A DNA stretch of 64,000 nt from NCBI GenBank assembly GCA_044223665.1, contig JBGALT010000012.1, forward strand, positions 1 to 64,000, read 5' to 3'. Shown here piece after piece: positions 27,149 through 36,938 of the stretch. The notes below the pieces were generated by a model. It ran no database searches, was not told the origin of the DNA, and saw only the letters and a list, made by a program, of their open reading frames with translations. How positions within the stretch are numbered: the first letter of the stretch is position 1; every line of letters starts with the position of its first letter. This stretch comes from JBBSAT01 sp044223665 (GTDB lineage: Bacteria; Myxococcota_A; Polyangia; Polyangiales; Sandaracinaceae). The translations under genes were made by a program, and so were the position numbers.

Positions 27149-28476
27149 CCGCGCCGCATCGAAGCGTCGTCCGCAGCGAGCGCGTGCTGCTCGACGGCGC
27201 GTTCCGTCCTGCTGCCATCGTGATCGAGGGCGGCCGCATCGCCGACGTCGCTCCCTTCGGCGAGCCCTTCGGCGCGGGCACGGTCGTCGAGACGCGGAGC
27301 GAGGCGATCCTGCCCGGCCTCGTCGACACGCACGTCCACGTGAACGAGCCGGGGCGTACCGAGTGGGAGGGCTTCGTCACCGCGACGCGCGCCGCCGCCG
27401 CCGGTGGCGTGACGACGCTCGTCGACATGCCGCTCAACTGCATCCCCGTCACCACGAGCGAGGCAGCGCTCGACGAGAAGATGCGCGCGATCGGCTCCAT
27501 CCTCGAGGTCGACGTCGGCCTCTGGGGCGGCGTGGTGCCTGGCAACGCGCGCGAGCTCGCGAAAATGGCCGACCGCGGGATCCGCGGCGCGAAGTGCTTT
27601 CTGTGTCACTCGGGGATCGACGACTTCCCCAAGAGCACCGAGCACGACCTCGCGGCGGCCATGCCGGTGCTGCGCGAGGCCGGGATCCCGCTCTTGGTGC
27701 ACGCCGAGCTCGAGGACGCCGCGATCCCCTCGTGCAGCGAGGTCACCCGCTCGTACGCGGCGTTCCTGAAGACGCGGCCCGCCTCGATGGAGGAGCGCGC
27801 GATCGCGATGGTGATCGAGCTCTGCCGCCAGACGCGCTGCCGCGTGCACGTCGTGCACCTCTCGACGGCGAGCGCGCTCCCGATGATCGCCGCCGCCAAG
27901 GACGAGGGTCTCCCCTTCACCGTCGAGACGTGCCCGCACTATCTGTGTCTCGAGGCCGAGGGCGTGCCCGACGGCGCGACGCACTACAAGTGCATGCCGC
28001 CGATCCGCGACCACGCGAACCGAGAGGGCCTCTGGCGCGGCGTGGAAGAAGGCGTGATCGACCTCGTCACCAGCGATCACTCGCCGTGCACGCCCGGCCT
28101 CAAGAAGCCCGAGATCGGGGACTTCTGCGGCGCGTGGGGCGGCATCGCCGCGCTCTCCTTGGGCCTGCCCGCCGTGTGGACGGAAGCGCGCGCGCGCGGC
28201 GTCGGGCTCGAGGACGTCGTGCGCGAGATGAGCGAGTCGCCAGCGCGCCTCGCGGGGCTGGGCGCACGCAAGGGCCGCATCGGACGCGGCATGGACGCCG
28301 ATCTCTGCGCGTTCGATCCCGACGCGCCGTGGACCGTGACCGAAGACGCGCTGCCGTTCCGGCACAAGGTCTCGCCGTTCTGTGGCCGCGCGCTCGTCGG
28401 TCGCGTCGCGCGAACGTGGCTGCGCGGCGTCGCGACCGACGGCGCCGCTCGGGGCGCACTCTTGCTCGGTGGCTGA
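27145..28476 (+). CDS. allB: allantoinase
   Basis: A 443-residue metal-dependent amidohydrolase that opens the hydantoin ring of allantoin to allantoate. The metal-site residues are all visible: DTHVHVNEPG (two His), the lysine in GAKCFLCHSG that becomes carboxylated, HAELED, VVHLST and TSDHSPC (Asp). The PGRTEWEGF segment is typical of allantoinases as opposed to dihydroorotases. GTG 27145 overlaps the puuD stop by 4 bp, so the two are translationally coupled. The next pathway gene (allantoicase) is 1.6 kb away, beyond an opposite-strand gene. Confidence 0.92.
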   Translation: MTAPHRSVVRSERVLLDGAFRPAAIVIEGGRIADVAPFGEPFGAGTVVETRSEAILPGLVDTHVHVNEPGRTEWEGFVTATRAAAAGGVTTLVDMPLNCIPVTTSEAALDEKMRAIGSILEVDVGLWGGVVPGNARELAKMADRGIRGAKCFLCHSGIDDFPKSTEHDLAAAMPVLREAGIPLLVHAELEDAAIPSCSEVTRSYAAFLKTRPASMEERAIAMVIELCRQTRCRVHVVHLSTASALPMIAAAKDEGLPFTVETCPHYLCLEAEGVPDGATHYKCMPPIRDHANREGLWRGVEEGVIDLVTSDHSPCTPGLKKPEIGDFCGAWGGIAALSLGLPAVWTEARARGVGLEDVVREMSESPARLAGLGARKGRIGRGMDADLCAFDPDAPWTVTEDALPFRHKVSPFCGRALVGRVARTWLRGVATDGAARGALLLGG

Positions 28477-28513
28477 TCGTTCGCGCCACGCGACGATTCT
28501 GGGACGTAGTAGC

Positions 28514-29923
28514 TCAGCCGACGTCGCCCGCGTGCTCCACGCGGTGCGCGCCGTGCGCGCCGAACCACACGTCGTAGATGGGCAGCCCCTTCGCGAGGCG
28601 GCCGAGCGTGGCCCCGAGCTGCTGGTCACCGAGCGCGCGCATCTCCGCGAGCAGAGGCTCGTGGTGCGAGGAGCCGAGATCCAGCGTGTCACCTTGCCGG
28701 ACCAGGAAGTGCGCGAGCTCCTGGCGGAGGTGGTCCGCGACCTGCGGGTGCGCGACGAACATCTGCAGGCCGCCCGCGGTGGGCGAGACCAGCGGGATGG
28801 CGCTGAACGGACGCAGCGAGGGCTCGTCGACGTGGACGCGCACCACGGCGCCCTCGTCGTGCGCGCCGGGCAGCACCGTGTACTCCGCATCGACGGCCCC
28901 GCCCCATCGCGCGCGGAAGAACGACTGGAGCACCGTCTTGACGAGCTCCGGGCGGGCGCCGTAGGCCTCCGCGGCGGTCATGACGAGGCGCAGGTGACCG
29001 CACCCGACGTGGCCCGGAGCGAGGGCGTGCTCGAGCAGCGCCTCGCGCAAGTGCACCGGCGGCGCCGCGAGGAACGCGCGCCACTGGATGCCCTCGCTGA
29101 TCCCGCGGATGGCCGCGTCGAAGCGCTTGTCCCCGCGGATGGCCTTGATGAGCTCGTTGGACGCGTGGACGTCGGTGTGCAGGTAGAAGCGGCCGAGCAC
29201 GTCGAGGCGGCGCGCGAAGATCTCGCGGACCGTCAGCGCGGTGAGCTTGGTGCCCGTGATGCGCTCCACCGCCGCCAGCGCGAGCAAGAGCTCGCCCGAG
29301 TCGCCCCCCGGCGTCCCGATCACGCCGGTCTCGTCGCGGCCGTCCACGCACGACAGGCGCCCGTGCAGGAGCAACGCGGCGAGCTTCATCCACCGCACGC
29401 TGCTCGTCTCGCCGATGTGCGCGGTGATCGCCTCGAGCGAGAGCGGCTTCTCGGCCTTGGTGGTGACGGGGTCCTCGCGGAGCACGTCGCGGCGCGCGAG
29501 GATCGCCGGGTCGCGCACGGTCTGGAAGCCCAGGTACTTCCAGCTGACCATGCCGCCGATCATCGACGCCGCGAAGGGCATGCCGGCCTGCTCGAGCTGC
29601 TTGGCGAGCGGCGCCGAGCGCTCGCCCGCGCGCGAGACGAGGATGACCTTCGCCTCGGGCCCGAGACGCTCGACCAGGCTCGGCACGCGGTCTCGGGGAA
29701 TCCAGTCGGCCCCCGGGATGTGACCGAGCGGGCCCACGAGCTCGTCGGCCTCGCGCACGTCGATGATGCGCACCGAGCGTCCCTGGACCGCGACGAACTC
29801 CGGCCAGACGAGCGGCGAGCCACTCGGCGAGCGCTCGAGCGCGGCCACCCAGTTGGTACGGAGCATCCGCTCGGCCTGGGAGGCGGTGCCGATCGGAGGG
29901 ATGCGCGGATCGACGTCGGTCAT
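28514..29923 (-). CDS. rhodanese-domain protein with unrecognised C-terminal domain
   Basis: A 469-residue cytoplasmic protein. Residues ~35-125 are a rhodanese-like domain (VRIIDVREADELVGPLGHIPGADWIP; active-loop region VSRAGERSA, where Ser occupies the usual catalytic Cys position, so it may be inactive as a sulfurtransferase). The remaining ~300 residues are unfamiliar. They contain CVDGRDETGV-IGTPGGDSGE, with a C-x-D-x-R pattern as in beta-carbonic anhydrases, plus YLHTDVHASN 57 residues on and HVGCGH further on. Whether these form a zinc site is a guess. It sits on the opposite strand inside the urate-degradation genes. Confidence 0.65.
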   Translation of the reverse strand: MTDVDPRIPPIGTASQAERMLRTNWVAALERSPSGSPLVWPEFVAVQGRSVRIIDVREADELVGPLGHIPGADWIPRDRVPSLVERLGPEAKVILVSRAGERSAPLAKQLEQAGMPFAASMIGGMVSWKYLGFQTVRDPAILARRDVLREDPVTTKAEKPLSLEAITAHIGETSSVRWMKLAALLLHGRLSCVDGRDETGVIGTPGGDSGELLLALAAVERITGTKLTALTVREIFARRLDVLGRFYLHTDVHASNELIKAIRGDKRFDAAIRGISEGIQWRAFLAAPPVHLREALLEHALAPGHVGCGHLRLVMTAAEAYGARPELVKTVLQSFFRARWGGAVDAEYTVLPGAHDEGAVVRVHVDEPSLRPFSAIPLVSPTAGGLQMFVAHPQVADHLRQELAHFLVRQGDTLDLGSSHHEPLLAEMRALGDQQLGATLGRLAKGLPIYDVWFGAHGAHRVEHAGDVG

Positions 29924-30102
29924 GACGTGGCCCTTCGTCGGTCGCGAGAGTAGCCGACCTCGCCGGCCGCGCGCGCTGCCGGATCCGGCGGGGCGGGATC
30001 GCTCGCGGTCGCCCTCGGGCGATCCCTCCGGGCCGGCAACTGGGCGTGCACGCAGCGCGGCAGGAGCGCTATCGTCGCGCGGTCGTCGCGAGGGGAGTGA
30101 AC

Positions 30103-31155
30103 ATGAGCGCCAAGGATCCGGGTGGGGCAACGTTCGTCGGGCTGGTGGATCTCGCCTCCGAGGAGATGGGCGGGCGAGCGCTCGCGTGCAGCGACGACTT
30201 CTTCGCCGGCATGGAGAACATGCTGAAGCCCGGGCGGGGCGTGTTCCTGGAGGGCGAGTACACCGATCGCGGCAAGTGGATGGACGGCTGGGAGAGTCGT
30301 CGCAAGCGCGGGCCCGGCCACGACTGGTGCATCGTGAAGCTCGGCGTGCGCGGCGCGGTGCGCGCGCTCGACGTCGACACCAACCACTTCCTCGGCAACC
30401 ACCCGCCCTTCGCGTCGGTCGAGGCCACGTGCGCGAGCGCGGAGGCGCGCGTCGACGAGCTCGAGAAGGCGTCGTGGACGGAGATCCTCCCCGTCTCGCC
30501 GCTCCGCCCCGGCTCGCAGAACCTCTTCGCGATCGACGACGTCTCCACCTACACGCACCTGCGACTGCGGATCTACCCCGACGGCGGGGTCGCCCGCTTC
30601 AAGGTGTGGGGGCGGCCCGATCCGGACTGGGAGCATCCGGAGGTGGACGAGGAGACGAGGCCTCGCCTGCGCGCAGGCGAGGCCGACCTCGCCGCGCTCC
30701 GCAACGGCGGCCAGACGCTCGCGTGCAGCGACGCGTTCTTCGGGCCGATGCACCACCTGATCTCGCCCGGCCGCGCCGCGAACATGGGCGGTGGGTGGGA
30801 GACGCGCCGCAAGCGCATGCCGGGCCACGACTGGATCCTCGTGAAGCTCGGCGCCGCCGGAACGGTCGGCCTCGTCGAGGCGGACACGAACCACTTCAAG
30901 GGCAACTACGCCGACCGGATCGCGATCCGCGGGATCCACGCGCCGGGCGCCCGCATCACCGATCTCGTGGCGGTCGGCGCCTACTCGAGCGTGCCCGAGT
31001 GGACGACGATCCTCCCCGAGACGAAGCTCGCCGCCTCGACGCGGCACTTCTTCCGCGACGAGCTCGCGGCGCGCGGGCCCTTCACGCACGTTCGGCTCGA
31101 CGTGTTCCCGGACGGCGGCGTGAGCCGCCTGCGCGTGTGGGGCACGCGCCCGTGA
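30103..31155 (+). CDS. alc: allantoicase
   Basis: A 350-residue enzyme that hydrolyses allantoate to ureidoglycolate and urea. It shows the family's internal duplication: each half begins with LACSDDFF or LACSDAFF, then an RKRxPGHDW segment (RRKRGPGHDW and RRKRMPGHDW), then DTNHFLGN or DTNHFKGN, and ends in THLRLRIYPDGGVARFKVWG or THVRLDVFPDGGVSRLRVWG. A good ribosome-binding site AGGGGAG stands before ATG 30103. Its stop overlaps the next start by 4 bp. Confidence 0.94.
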   Translation: MSAKDPGGATFVGLVDLASEEMGGRALACSDDFFAGMENMLKPGRGVFLEGEYTDRGKWMDGWESRRKRGPGHDWCIVKLGVRGAVRALDVDTNHFLGNHPPFASVEATCASAEARVDELEKASWTEILPVSPLRPGSQNLFAIDDVSTYTHLRLRIYPDGGVARFKVWGRPDPDWEHPEVDEETRPRLRAGEADLAALRNGGQTLACSDAFFGPMHHLISPGRAANMGGGWETRRKRMPGHDWILVKLGAAGTVGLVEADTNHFKGNYADRIAIRGIHAPGARITDLVAVGAYSSVPEWTTILPETKLAASTRHFFRDELAARGPFTHVRLDVFPDGGVSRLRVWGTRP

Positions 31156-31658
31156 GCGCTGCGGCGAAGCTGGATGCGGCCAGCGAGAGCGAGGCGCGCA
31201 CGATGCTCGAGCGCGTCAACGGCGCCTCGCGCTGGGTCGAGGGCATGTGCGCGCGCCGGCCCTTCGGGAGCGACGCTGCGCTCTTCGCGGCCGCCGACGA
31301 GGTATGGCGCGGCATGGGGCGCGAGGACGTGCTCGAGGCGCTCTCGCATCATCCGCGCATCGGCGCGAACCTCGACGAGCTCCGGAAGAAGTACGCCTCG
31401 ACCGCGTCGTGGGCGGCGAGCGAGCAGGCGGGCGCGGGCACTGCGTCGGAGGCGACGCTGGTGGCGCTTCGAGACGCCAACCTGCGCTTCGAGCAGCGCT
31501 TCGGTCACATCTTCGTCGTCTGCGCGACCGGAAAGTCCGCGGCCGAGATGCTCGCGATTCTCGAAGGGCGCATCGGCGCCGATCCCGATACCGAGCTCGC
31601 CGTCGCGGCCGGCGAGCAAGCGAAGATCACCCGCATCCGCCTGGAGAAGCTCGCATGA
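31152..31658 (+). CDS. uraD: OHCU decarboxylase
   Basis: A 168-residue enzyme converting 2-oxo-4-hydroxy-4-carboxy-5-ureidoimidazoline to S-allantoin. The catalytic motif SHHPRIGAN is present near residue 72, followed by WAASEQAG (the S-x-E-Q motif) and NLRFEQRFGHIFVVCATGKSAAEML, all typical. GTG 31152 overlaps the allantoicase stop; the end overlaps the uraH start by 4 bp. The three genes are thus translationally coupled. Confidence 0.94.
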   Translation: MSAAAKLDAASESEARTMLERVNGASRWVEGMCARRPFGSDAALFAAADEVWRGMGREDVLEALSHHPRIGANLDELRKKYASTASWAASEQAGAGTASEATLVALRDANLRFEQRFGHIFVVCATGKSAAEMLAILEGRIGADPDTELAVAAGEQAKITRIRLEKLA

Positions 31659-32026
31659 CCGAGACGACGCCATCGACTCCGCCGCCGCGCGGCCCACTCA
31701 CCACGCACATCCTCGACGTGTCACTCGGCCGACCGGCGAGCGGCGTCGCGGTGCGCCTGCACCGCCTCGAAGGCGACGTGTTCCTCGATCTCGGCGGCGG
31801 CGTCACCGATGCCGACGGCCGGCTCGCGGGCCTGCTGCCTCCCGGCGGCCTGAAGCTCGGGACATATCGCCTCACCTTCGGCGTCGGCGACTACTTCGCG
31901 GCGTCGCACCGCTCGAGCTTCTACCCCTACGTCGACGTGGTCTTCGTGGTCGAGAGCACGGATCAGCACCACCACGTGCCGCTGCTCCTGAGCCCGTTCG
32001 GCTACTCGACGTACCGCGGCAGCTGA
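31655..32026 (+). CDS. uraH: 5-hydroxyisourate hydrolase (transthyretin-like)
   Basis: A 123-residue enzyme that opens 5-hydroxyisourate, the product of PuuD. The transthyretin-like signatures are complete: LTTHILDVSLGRPASGV at the N-terminus, SFYPYVDVVF, HHHVPLLLSPFGYSTYRGS at the C-terminus with the catalytic tail YRGS. It forms a homotetramer in characterised relatives. It is the last gene of the coupled alc-uraD-uraH block and completes the urate to ureidoglycolate route. Confidence 0.95.
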   Translation: MTETTPSTPPPRGPLTTHILDVSLGRPASGVAVRLHRLEGDVFLDLGGGVTDADGRLAGLLPPGGLKLGTYRLTFGVGDYFAASHRSSFYPYVDVVFVVESTDQHHHVPLLLSPFGYSTYRGS

Positions 32027-32130
32027 GAGGGTCGCTGAATCGGCTCGGCACCCTCGCCGATTCAGCAACACTCGTCGAGGCTTCGTGTCCGAAGCGGACG
32101 GCCGCGCGGGCGCGTGGTATTCGTCGGCTC

Positions 32131-32442
32131 ATGCAACACGACGACAAGCTGGGACGACGCGAGCTCCTCGAGCGCAGCCTTCTCGTTCTCGCCGCGGCGC
32201 CGGTCCTCGGCGCTTGCGGCTCGAGCGGCCCCGACTGCTCGAGCACCGCCGGGCTCGAGGCCTCCGCCGTCGCCAATCGCACCGCGCAGGGCTACGTCGA
32301 GCACAGCACGCGCTCGAGCGCGCACTGCCGCGAGTGCCGCTTCTACACCGCGGGCGCGCCGAGCGCGTGCGGCACCTGCCAGGTGATCGGGGGACCGATC
32401 AACCCGGACGGGTACTGCAACCTGTTCTCCGCCGCGAGCTGA
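32131..32442 (+). CDS. high-potential iron-sulfur (HiPIP)-like protein
   Basis: A 103-residue exported protein. The N-terminus RRELLERSLLVLAAAPVLGAC has a twin-arginine and a lipobox, so it is probably Tat-exported and lipid-anchored. The C-terminal ~40 residues carry HCRECRFYT...CGTCQVIGG...DGYCNLF. The C-x2-C, then Cys, then Cys before an aromatic-ended tail fits the HiPIP 4Fe-4S pattern; an additional Cys gives a CGTC pair. HiPIPs shuttle electrons in the periplasm. It could accept electrons from PuuD's cytochrome c, but only proximity suggests this. Confidence 0.72.
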   Translation: MQHDDKLGRRELLERSLLVLAAAPVLGACGSSGPDCSSTAGLEASAVANRTAQGYVEHSTRSSAHCRECRFYTAGAPSACGTCQVIGGPINPDGYCNLFSAAS

Positions 32443-32454
32443 TCGCAGGGCCGG

Positions 32455-33063
32455 ATGAGCGCGCCCCCTCCTCGCGTCGGCCCGGTCCGCAAGCTGATCG
32501 GCCGCACCTGGCTGCGGGCCTTCGGCTGGCACGTCGAGGGCGCGCTGCCGGAGGACGGAAAGGCCGTCTTCGTCGCCGCGCCGCACACGAGCAACTGGGA
32601 TCTGCCCTTCACGCTCGCGATCGCGTGGACGCTCGGGACGAACATCAGCTGGATCGGCAAGGACAAGCTCTTCCGGCGGCCCTTCGGCCCCTTCATGCGC
32701 GCGCTCGGCGGCGTGCCCGTGGTGCGCGGACAGAACGCGAACCAGGTCGAGGCGATCGCGCGGGCGATCCGCGACCAGCCGGCCGGCGTGTACGTCGTGA
32801 TCGCGCCGAGCGGGACGCGCAGCAAGAAGGACCACTGGAAGAGCGGCTTCTATCGGATCGCCGAGCAGGCCGACGTGCCGCTGCTCCTGGGCTTCCTCGA
32901 CTACGAGGGCAAGCGCGGGGGCCTGGGCCCGGCGCTCAAGCCCACGGGCGACGTGCACGCCGACATGGAGAAGATCCGCGCGTTCTACGCCGACAAATTC
33001 GGCAAGTTCAAGGAGCGCATGAGCACCGTGCGCCTCAAGGAAGAGGACGAGCGCGGCGGCTGA
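32455..33063 (+). CDS. 1-acyl-glycerol-3-phosphate acyltransferase family protein
   Basis: A 202-residue PlsC-like acyltransferase. AAPHTSNWD holds the HX4D catalytic motif, GGVPVVRGQ is the second block, and IAPSGTRSK is the phosphate/ester-binding block (usually EGTR, here SGTR). The PlsC family transfers fatty acyl groups to a lyso-lipid at the membrane. The variant third block suggests a subfamily outside the true PlsC enzymes. Its stop codon directly abuts the stop of the convergent esterase gene. Confidence 0.8.
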   Translation: MSAPPPRVGPVRKLIGRTWLRAFGWHVEGALPEDGKAVFVAAPHTSNWDLPFTLAIAWTLGTNISWIGKDKLFRRPFGPFMRALGGVPVVRGQNANQVEAIARAIRDQPAGVYVVIAPSGTRSKKDHWKSGFYRIAEQADVPLLLGFLDYEGKRGGLGPALKPTGDVHADMEKIRAFYADKFGKFKERMSTVRLKEEDERGG

Positions 33064-33969
33064 TCAACGCGTGAGCGCCTCGCGCAGCGCGCGGTCGCGG
33101 CTGGCGAGGAACGCGCGCGAGACGGGAGCACGCGGCGTCGTCGCATCGAAGCCGTGGTAGGCGCCCGGGACGACCTCGAGCGTGCACGGGACGCCGCTCG
33201 CGCGCAGGCGCTCGGCGTAGGCCACGTCCTCGTCGTGGAAGAGATCGGCCGTGCCGACGCCGATCCACGCCGGCGGGAGGCCGGCGAGCGAGGCCGCGCG
33301 CGCGGGCACCGCCTCGACCGCGACGCCGCCGGCCCCGAGGTAGGCACGCCACGCGAAGACGTTGCTCGGATGGCTCCAGACGCGGACGCGGCGCTCGTCG
33401 ATGCCCGTCCGCTGAGCGGTGCGATCGTCCAGCATCGGATAGACGAGCGACTGGTGCACGAGCGCAGGACCGCCGCGATCCCGCGCGCGGATGGCGAGCG
33501 CCGCCGCCAGGCCCCCGCCCGCGCTGACGCCGAGCACCGCGATCCGATCGGCGCGCAGGGCGAGCGACTCGCCCTCGTCGGCCATCGCGCCGAGGACGGC
33601 GGTGGCGTCGTCGAGAGCCGCCGGATGTGGGTGATCGGGCGCGAGCCGGTAGTGCGGGGCGACGACGACGATACCGAGCTCGCGCGCGAGACGCCGACAA
33701 CGCGCCGCGTCCTGCTGCGGCGTGCCGAGCACGTAGCCGCCGCCGTGGAGCCAGAGCAGCGCCGGGAGCGGGCCGACGCTCGCGCGCGGGCGGAACACCC
33801 ACGCGCGCACGCCGCCGAGCCGTATGCCGCGGGCTTCGACGTCCGCATCGCTGCGGGGCGCGGGCCACGCCGCGTACACGAGACGCAGCGCCCGCACGAG
33901 GCGCGGGCCCACGTCGTAGCGAGGCAGCCAGCGCGCGCGACGCGCGAGCTCCGGATGCCAATCGCTCAC
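33064..33969 (-). CDS. alpha/beta-hydrolase esterase (HSL family)
   Basis: A 301-residue cytoplasmic enzyme. LLWLHGGGYVLGTPQ is the HGGG oxyanion motif of hormone-sensitive-lipase-type esterases, LGVSAGGGLAAAL has the nucleophile Ser (GxSxG), GVGTADLFHDED supplies the acidic residue and GAYHGFD the catalytic His. These enzymes hydrolyse short-chain carboxyl esters. The start is GTG 33969. It is 28 bp downstream of the thiolase stop and may belong to the same transcript as the thiolase-MaoC pair. Confidence 0.88.
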   Translation of the reverse strand: MSDWHPELARRARWLPRYDVGPRLVRALRLVYAAWPAPRSDADVEARGIRLGGVRAWVFRPRASVGPLPALLWLHGGGYVLGTPQQDAARCRRLARELGIVVVAPHYRLAPDHPHPAALDDATAVLGAMADEGESLALRADRIAVLGVSAGGGLAAALAIRARDRGGPALVHQSLVYPMLDDRTAQRTGIDERRVRVWSHPSNVFAWRAYLGAGGVAVEAVPARAASLAGLPPAWIGVGTADLFHDEDVAYAERLRASGVPCTLEVVPGAYHGFDATTPRAPVSRAFLASRDRALREALTR

Positions 33970-33997
33970 GAGCGTGTGCCCGTGCGATCCTCGGGCG

Positions 33998-35190
<1,193 letters not shown>

Positions 35191-35194
<4 letters not shown>

Positions 35195-36078
35195 GTCGAC
35201 GTGCTCCTGCTCTTCACTTGGGTGACTTCGATCCAGGAATTCGCGAACACCGGCTCCTCCGGATGTTCCTTCGTCTTGCACGACACGATCGTGCGGCCCT
35301 CTTCGCGCCAGCCGCTGATCTCGAGCGTGTCGCCCGGCCAGACGGGCCGCGAGAAGCGACCCGTGAACAGCTTCAGCTTGCTCGGATCGCCCCCGCACTC
35401 GTGCTTCACGATCGCGCGGCCCACGTACCCGTAGGTGCAGAGGCCGTGGAGGATCGGGCGTCCCTCGGTGACCTTCGCCGCCTTCTCGGCCGCGATGGGA
35501 TCGGCGTGGAGCGGGTTGTAGTCGCCGCTCAGGCGATAGAGGAGCGCCTGATCGACGCTCGTCTTCTCGGTGACGACCCAGTCCGGCTCGCGCTCGGGGG
35601 CGCGCACACGCACGCTCTTGGGTGGCGGCGGACCGCCGTAGCCGCCGTCGAGCAGGTACATGATCGTCCACTCGGTCTCGCAGACGAGCTCGCCCTTCTC
35701 GTCGCGCGTCTCGGTCCCGAAGACGACCTGCGCCATGCGCTTCAGATCCCCGACGCTCAGGACCGTGCCGATCGTGGTGAGCGTGCCTTCCGGCGCGAAG
35801 GGCTTGTGCAGCCTGATGCTCTGCCCGCCGTGCACCACGCCCGCGAAGTCGCCGCCGACGACGTCGAAGAGCGCCTTGCACGCCTCGTAGGTCGGGATGA
35901 CGGCATAGGTCGGCAGCACCTTGGCGCCCTTGCCGTCCGCGCCCTCGTAGACGAAGTCGAGCTCGCGCTGCCCGCTGCCGACACCGAGCGCGTAGAGCGC
36001 GATGTCGCGGAAGCCGTATCGGAACGTGAGAGGCGGGCTCTTCTTGCCCTGAGCGCTCGGATCGAGAGGCTTGGCCAT
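35191..36078 (-). CDS. MaoC-like (R)-specific enoyl-CoA hydratase
   Basis: A 295-residue protein made of two hot-dog halves, like the hydratase-2 part of peroxisomal multifunctional enzyme 2. The second half has the hydratase-2 motif YRLSGDYNPLHADPIAA near residue 195, with catalytic Asp and His. RPILHGLCTYGYVGRAIV and the C-terminal SWIEVTQV strand follow the family. It hydrates trans-2-enoyl-CoA to the (R)-3-hydroxyacyl-CoA. ATG 36078 was chosen; the open frame continues upstream without resemblance to the family. It is the first gene before the overlapping thiolase. Confidence 0.9.
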
Positions 36079-36177
36079 GAACGAGAGTCTCGTAGCGTCG
36101 CCGTCGGAGCGGCGCCAGGGCCGCGCATCGCGCTTGCGGCCGGCCGTGAGCGGTCGCACGCTCTGCCGTGGTTGCGC

Positions 36178-36903
36178 GTGACTCGGCGTAGGCAGTCGCA
36201 GTGGATCTCGCTCGCGTTGGTCGTGCTCGCGGGCTGCCAGCGCACCCACGTGGTCGTGCAAGAGGACGCGGCGACCCCGCCCGGAGATTCGGGGCCGCCG
36301 CCCGACCTCGACAGCGACGGCGACGGGCTCTGCGACACGACCGAGCTCTTCTACCAGAGCGATCCATTCCTCCCCGACACCGACGGCGACGGCTTCGGCG
36401 ACTTCGCCGAGGTCCAGAACGCGAGCGACCCGCTCTCGGTCTCGTCCCCCGATCGGCGGCGCGTCTACTACCTCTCCGAGGAGCCCACCGGGATGACCAC
36501 GGTCCCGGTCGCGTTCTCGGTGCGCGGCATCGGCGAGACCTTCACCGGCGAGCTCGTGCGCGCTCCGCAGCGGATCGTGGACGACGGCACCACCGCCACG
36601 AGCTTCTACGCGGGCAGCCGCGCCGTCGATGCGATCCCGATCGACAACCTCCGCGGCGGCATCGTCGACACGAGCTTCCGCGGCGTCATCGGGCGCACGC
36701 GCCTCGCCTACGAGATCTACTTCCGCCAGAGCCGACCCGCGCGAGGGTGCCTGGCGGGCTATCCGTTCCAGTACGTGACCAAGACCGGCGAGGGCACCTA
36801 CCGCGGCTCGCTCTCCGGATGGCTGGTGATCGCGCCGCGAGGGATCGAGGTCGGTAGCCCCGGCGCGACGTGGTGCGGTCCCGTGACGCGAAGCTGCCTC
36901 TGA
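36178..36903 (+). CDS. lipoprotein with calcium-binding (thrombospondin type 3) repeats
   Basis: A 241-residue lipoprotein. GTG 36178 gives the signal peptide RRRQSQWISLALVVLAGC. Two acidic repeats, LDSDGDGLCDTTELFY and DTDGDGFGDFAEV, are typical Ca-binding DxDxDG loops of thrombospondin type 3 repeats. The C-terminal ~150 residues look like an all-beta domain with three Cys (GCLAGY, WCGP, SCL) of unknown role. Divergent from the MaoC gene (99 bp between starts). Confidence 0.75.
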   Translation: MTRRRQSQWISLALVVLAGCQRTHVVVQEDAATPPGDSGPPPDLDSDGDGLCDTTELFYQSDPFLPDTDGDGFGDFAEVQNASDPLSVSSPDRRRVYYLSEEPTGMTTVPVAFSVRGIGETFTGELVRAPQRIVDDGTTATSFYAGSRAVDAIPIDNLRGGIVDTSFRGVIGRTRLAYEIYFRQSRPARGCLAGYPFQYVTKTGEGTYRGSLSGWLVIAPRGIEVGSPGATWCGPVTRSCL

Positions 36904-36938
36904 TCGCGCGACGAGCCATCACCAGCGGCACGGGTCGA

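Noticed and set aside
28514..29923. Calling the C-terminal domain of the rhodanese protein a carbonic anhydrase
   Set aside because: The C-x-D-x-R pattern is suggestive but the HxxC pair at the right spacing lacks its Cys; kept only as a question in the findings.
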